The notes under the pieces were generated by a model. That model was given only the letters and a program-made list of their open reading frames with translations, made no database searches and was not told the origin of the DNA. Both the position numbers and the translations under genes were made by a program. 64,000 nucleotides of DNA from the NCBI GenBank assembly GCA_036345935.2, contig JADWOT020000002.1, positions 19,310,342 to 19,374,341 of the forward strand, written 5' to 3'. Source of the stretch: Taenia hydatigena. Its lineage: Eukaryota > Platyhelminthes > Cestoda > Cyclophyllidea > Taeniidae. The number at the start of each line of letters is the position of its first letter. Positions within the stretch are counted from its first letter, which is position 1. Of this stretch, positions 60,100 through 64,000 are shown in pieces.

Positions 60100-61491
60100 A
60101 AAGGAGAGTAGCGGGAGTGGCATTTAACCATTGACACGAACAATGTCCGGAAGCCGAGGCCATCAAAACTGCCTTTATGGCAGGATGGTGTTTGAGGCTT
60201 TATGTTAGCCTCTCCAATGCTCCATATGACAAGTCTTCTGCTCAAATTATGGCCAATTCTAATAAGTGGATGGAAAGGATGGAGTCTATTTGTCTCGTGC
60301 ACAGTGGATTGCTGCTTGTTAAGTGGTGACAGCAAATTACAAACTCCGTTCAAAGCCTAATGCCATTAGAATAATAAGCAAGGAGGATTTTACAGTTCCG
60401 GTGTTATACAAATGAAGGGATCGGTCTGTTCATTGGAAGCTGTTTTGATGCTACTCAACTCTGTTACTCACCTGAGTTAGTAGCATTAGCCACACATCAA
60501 CTCAATAAAGTTGATCGACAGAACTGGGAACGAGGTTTTTATTTACTTCTGAAAGCATCATCAAATCCAGTGTCGTTCTGCATCAGTAAGTAAGTGAGCG
60601 TTGAGTCTCAAATGTGAATAAAGCAATAAGATTCTCAATTCAATTCTTCTTACTTTCTATCTACTGCTGGACTTCAAATAAATTATCGCTATTTCGATAG
60701 TCAGCCCATGATATCCAAACAACTTCCACTTGTATACGTAAATATTCTGCCCCTTGCCCACTTTCCTCCAATTCATATTCCATTTCAATGCCACAATATG
60801 CAGCAACAGCGGCGGAAACACAGACAGGTCAAGCTACATTGCACACATGAGCTGCCAATGTCAGACAACATGCTACGTCGCTCCATCCACTTTGCAGCTT
60901 CGAAGTCCCAAAATCTACTCCTATTGAGGTAGAAAGGGGAGCAAAGGAACACAAATGTGCTACTCTGGTCTTCCATTGCCAACACGCTTTGATTTCCGGT
61001 CGTATCCCCATCGGCAACCATCAGTGGGTCAGGCACTTTCTTACAAGCATTAGTGAGGTCATTCGTTTTCTCATAACTGCGTAATCTATGGATGACCAAA
61101 TCTGCGAAACTATTGACAACATGACTGGCTCCTCTGTGCTTCTACTCTAATGTTTGCCTTATGAAATGGCATCCTCATGGTGGAAACTGATGGGAATTGT
61201 TTCTAAGTCATTAGTCTATTGCGAGGTATGCGCTTCGATTCTCTCCATCCACGTTTTATGTAATTGCAAGGCTCAAGGCACTACAACACGCTCCATTGTT
61301 AAATAAATGCAGATATAATTAAAATATTAACTACAAAATTGCGCGAATGGAACAAGTTTCTCATGAAACATTATTATCACACCCAAACTTAATGGATCCA
61401 CCCAAGGGTGGGTAAATTGTATGAATTACTGCTTGACCAATCACATTTTGATCGGTTGCGCAAGGTCATACGAGTTAATTCTTTCCTTTAG
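60100..61491. other. No gene assigned
   Basis: Short frames on both strands, none with splice support or recognisable protein. Confidence 0.45.
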
Positions 61492-61590
61492 CAACAGTTA
61501 CATGGTGGCTATCAAACAAGCAGCCTTCTTTGCCTCTTCTTCAAATACACAGCAGAAATACCTCGCAATGCTTTTGATCCTGGCGAATAA
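61492..61590 (+). CDS. Small terminal exon candidate
   Basis: A good acceptor (ttaattctttcctttag) is followed by 32 codons reading QQLHGGYQTSSLLCLFFKYT then AEIPRNAFDPGE and TAA. An overlapping frame (61421-61642) is longer but less protein-like. Short, unrecognised, supported mainly by the acceptor. Confidence 0.25.
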   Translation, partial: QQLHGGYQTSSLLCLFFKYTAEIPRNAFDPGE

Positions 61591-62173
61591 AGGGAGCGCA
61601 CATAATCAAATCCCATTTGCGACTTGTTCAGACAAAAAATAATGCACTGATCCGCTACCAGTACCACACCAAATTGCAACTCATGATGGTTGGTTGAACC
61701 AATTTGTGCTAAAGGATGGCAAGTTACTTCAACAGCATGTCAACAAGCACACAATGCTTTTTACCTGTATGAGATTACATTTTGCGAGGTTGGAGCAGCA
61801 TGTATGCTATATTCAACTTCTAAGCAAACTGGCATTTATATGAAAATGACCAAATGGTAAAAAGCGGGTAGAAATCATGTTATAATGCGTATTCGTTAAT
61901 CTCCTCATTAAATTTTTCCTAGACTGCATTTAAAGTAATGGGTAAACATGAATGATGGACTTTAATCAAATGCCCTTCTGTCCTCCATAAAACAAGATTT
62001 TCTCACTTTACTGAAACGTCATCCACCCACATATGCACCATGCCACACAACTAGAAGTTTTAATTTTTACACCTCCAGTGTAAACTCGCTGAGTGACAAA
62101 AATAAAATTCACTTCTGATTGTTGCAGTTGAAATTGCTATTCAAAACGAGAGAGCAGAAGCAGAATCGTAAAG
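61591..62173. other. No gene assigned
   Basis: AT-rich, nothing recognised. Confidence 0.5.
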
Positions 62174-62318
62174 AGCATCTCGGGATGTGTTTGAGGAACT
62201 TGCTCACCTCAGCGAAAAAACGCTTTCAAACATCTGTCGCAAAAACATAATCCAGTGCGCAAGATTATCGTTGTTCGTCGGTTATATCGTCGTCGACCTT
62301 GTGTTCATTTCACAACAA
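62174..62318 (+). CDS. Internal exon candidate with one hydrophobic segment
   Basis: The frame between tcgtaaag and a donor at caacaa|gtgcgt reads DVFEELAHLSEKTLSNICRK, then a hydrophobic run LSLFVGYIVVDLVFI. Without the donor it continues to a TAG at 62373-62375. The hydrophobic run could be a membrane segment. No family recognised; the acceptor is weak. Confidence 0.28.
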
Positions 62319-64000
62319 GTGCGTCATCAACATTCTATCAAGGAAACAAGCTGTTTCCCAAGTTTTGCAACATAGAATGTTCAAAATTACTTGGCATTGC
62401 AAATAGGGATCGGAATGCAAGAATATAGTGAAAGTGTGGATAGAATTGCGGTTTCGACTCATCCTGTGAGCTCCGAAAATGGGAATCAAGATGGTGGCAT
62501 GATATCTCAGGGAAGGAGATCCCTTCAAAACCGTTCGTTTCAAATTAGTGTTTACGCTCTCCTTATGGGCATACTTCAAGAGAACCCATGACCTAATTAC
62601 ATCTTACACCGCTGGTGGTGAAGGAAACGATCTCGGTGACACCTGCTTCTAACAATGTCCAAAAAGTATTTTTCTAAGGACAAATAAACCAATAAAAGCG
62701 ATTACTGGAGAGCGTGATAGAGGTGGCAGAAATGAAGGAACTAGCCGCCACGAACGGAGAAACAAAGCCAAAGACTCGCGGAATTTTGTGTGGGACGTGC
62801 TTTGCTGACGTTCAACGGCGTAAAATGAGGCCAGGGCTATGCGAAGTGCAGTTGGCATGAGCACAGACATGTGACAGGAAGCAACACGGTTCAAGAGGAA
62901 AATTGGTGGTAGAACCCAAGCATTATGGTTCCTGCAGGCCGTAGTTCCTGTTTCCTCGCTGACCAAATTTGCCTTTAACTACCCTGTCTCGTATCTCGCA
63001 CTTCGTGTTTCTGCTAGCGGAGAAGAAATTGTGGTTTCTCATCACATTTATTTCCAAAAGTCTTGTTCATTATCATTAGACTTAGAACTTTCCAGATCGG
63101 ATATCTCCAAATATCCTACTCATTAATTTGTTGCCGTTGCGGCTTCGGGTGAAAAGTTTACTAATTTATCACGAAATCGCAACGAAATTAAGCAATCGAA
63201 TAATTTCTGTAAAAATCGTCCATTTACATGCCATGCGCTGTAAAGATAACTCCAGAACACCCCAGAATCCGTAAATTATCCACTAGGTTGATAGGACTTT
63301 TGCGCCAGTGTCTGCTTTTCTATTAGGAGCACCCATGGTAGGCTCTTACTTGGCTTGGTGGCATTTGTGGTCAATCACAATTCTTTGGTTTAAACTTAAC
63401 AAACCTTTTCTCTTTGGGTTCCCTCCATATAGAGTCAGCAGAATCCAAAAGAAGTATTTGATCCCCAAGCGCTGCAGCTTTTCTGCCAAGATTAGGCACA
63501 AAATTCTAGGAGAATCGTTGTGAGATGTAATGACAATTTCATCCATTAAAGAGAGGAAAAAGGTAATTAATTTATTCCGCTCAACATAGGACGCTGGAAT
63601 ACATCTATTTGTTCACAAAATTTTAAACATTCCTAAATTGGCAGGTTCTCATTTAATTGTATCATTTTATGTACAGGGTAGTTGACAGCGTATTAAACGA
63701 ATGCGAGGAAAACAGCGTCTTTTGGAAAACGTTTGTTGCTATCAGTCGTCAGTACGAACCCGTTTTATAACAATTCATTTGATAGTTAAAATTCTACTGA
63801 TAAGTCGCTAGTAAGTGAAAGACCCACGCTCTTTTAGCATTGATTTTTGAGGTTGTTTCAAATTTTACGTCTATCAGCGCAATTCAGGCATTTGATGGAA
63901 CAATTTCAGCTCAATCGCCTTGCTTGACATAGAATTCTGCATATTTGTGACAAATATGAGGGGTGCAGGTGGTACATTCATTGAACTAGGTGCCAAAGAC
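62319..64000. other. No gene assigned
   Basis: Overlapping short frames near 62391-62591 (plus) and 62966-62649 (minus, hydrophobic) lack splice support. The last kilobase is AT-rich with nothing recognised. Confidence 0.45.

Overview
This window looks like eukaryotic nuclear DNA from an invertebrate. Short GT-AG introns separate small exons (47 bp at 222-268, 34 bp at 18244-18277, 66 bp at 18691-18756). There are no operons, ribosome-binding sites or long bacterial-style genes, and the sequence is moderately AT-rich with many diverged repeats and two minisatellite arrays. Very short introns in a repeat-rich genome fit a flatworm such as a tapeworm, but that is inference; no sequence here proves the phylum. 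Almost every open frame is short, so genes were judged by frame plus splice sites plus protein-like sequence, not by length.

Layout. 1-3.3 kb: remains of a gene for WDR48 (UAF1), a WD-repeat partner of ubiquitin-specific proteases, with introns but also in-frame stops and frame shifts. 3.3-8.1 kb: mostly unassigned, with one candidate terminal exon. 8.1-10.0 kb: two blocks of minus-strand gene-like sequence (repeat families R2 and R4), one with a cleanly spliced exon pair. 11.1-11.5 kb: a minus-strand open frame broken by one stop. 12.6-16.3 kb: an inverted repeat with two nearly identical 851-bp arms, built from two partial copies of family R1. 16.4-18.9 kb: the best gene model in the window, a four-exon minus-strand gene of unknown function. 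22-35 kb: mostly non-coding, with a second R2 copy, two R3 copies, microsatellites and candidate exons. 36.2-38.2 kb: the fullest R1 copy. 39-41 kb: candidate exons and a cysteine-rich frame. 43.6-44.5 kb: a direct repeat pair (R5) around a small candidate exon.

46.5-51.9 kb and 58.35-59.4 kb: two arrays of one ~53-bp satellite monomer. Each array contains a point where the monomers switch strand. The core of the first array has been homogenised into a 105-bp dimer repeat and is interrupted by a 547-base assembly gap. The second array begins exactly where an R4 gene-fragment copy stops. 59.4-64 kb: mostly unassigned, with a few weak candidate exons.

The main message is structural. The window is a patchwork of duplicated, decaying exon-intron gene pieces (R1-R5) and an inverting satellite family, with few intact genes. 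Similarities between copies were judged by eye; no alignment or database search was run, and product names other than WDR48 are withheld for lack of evidence.
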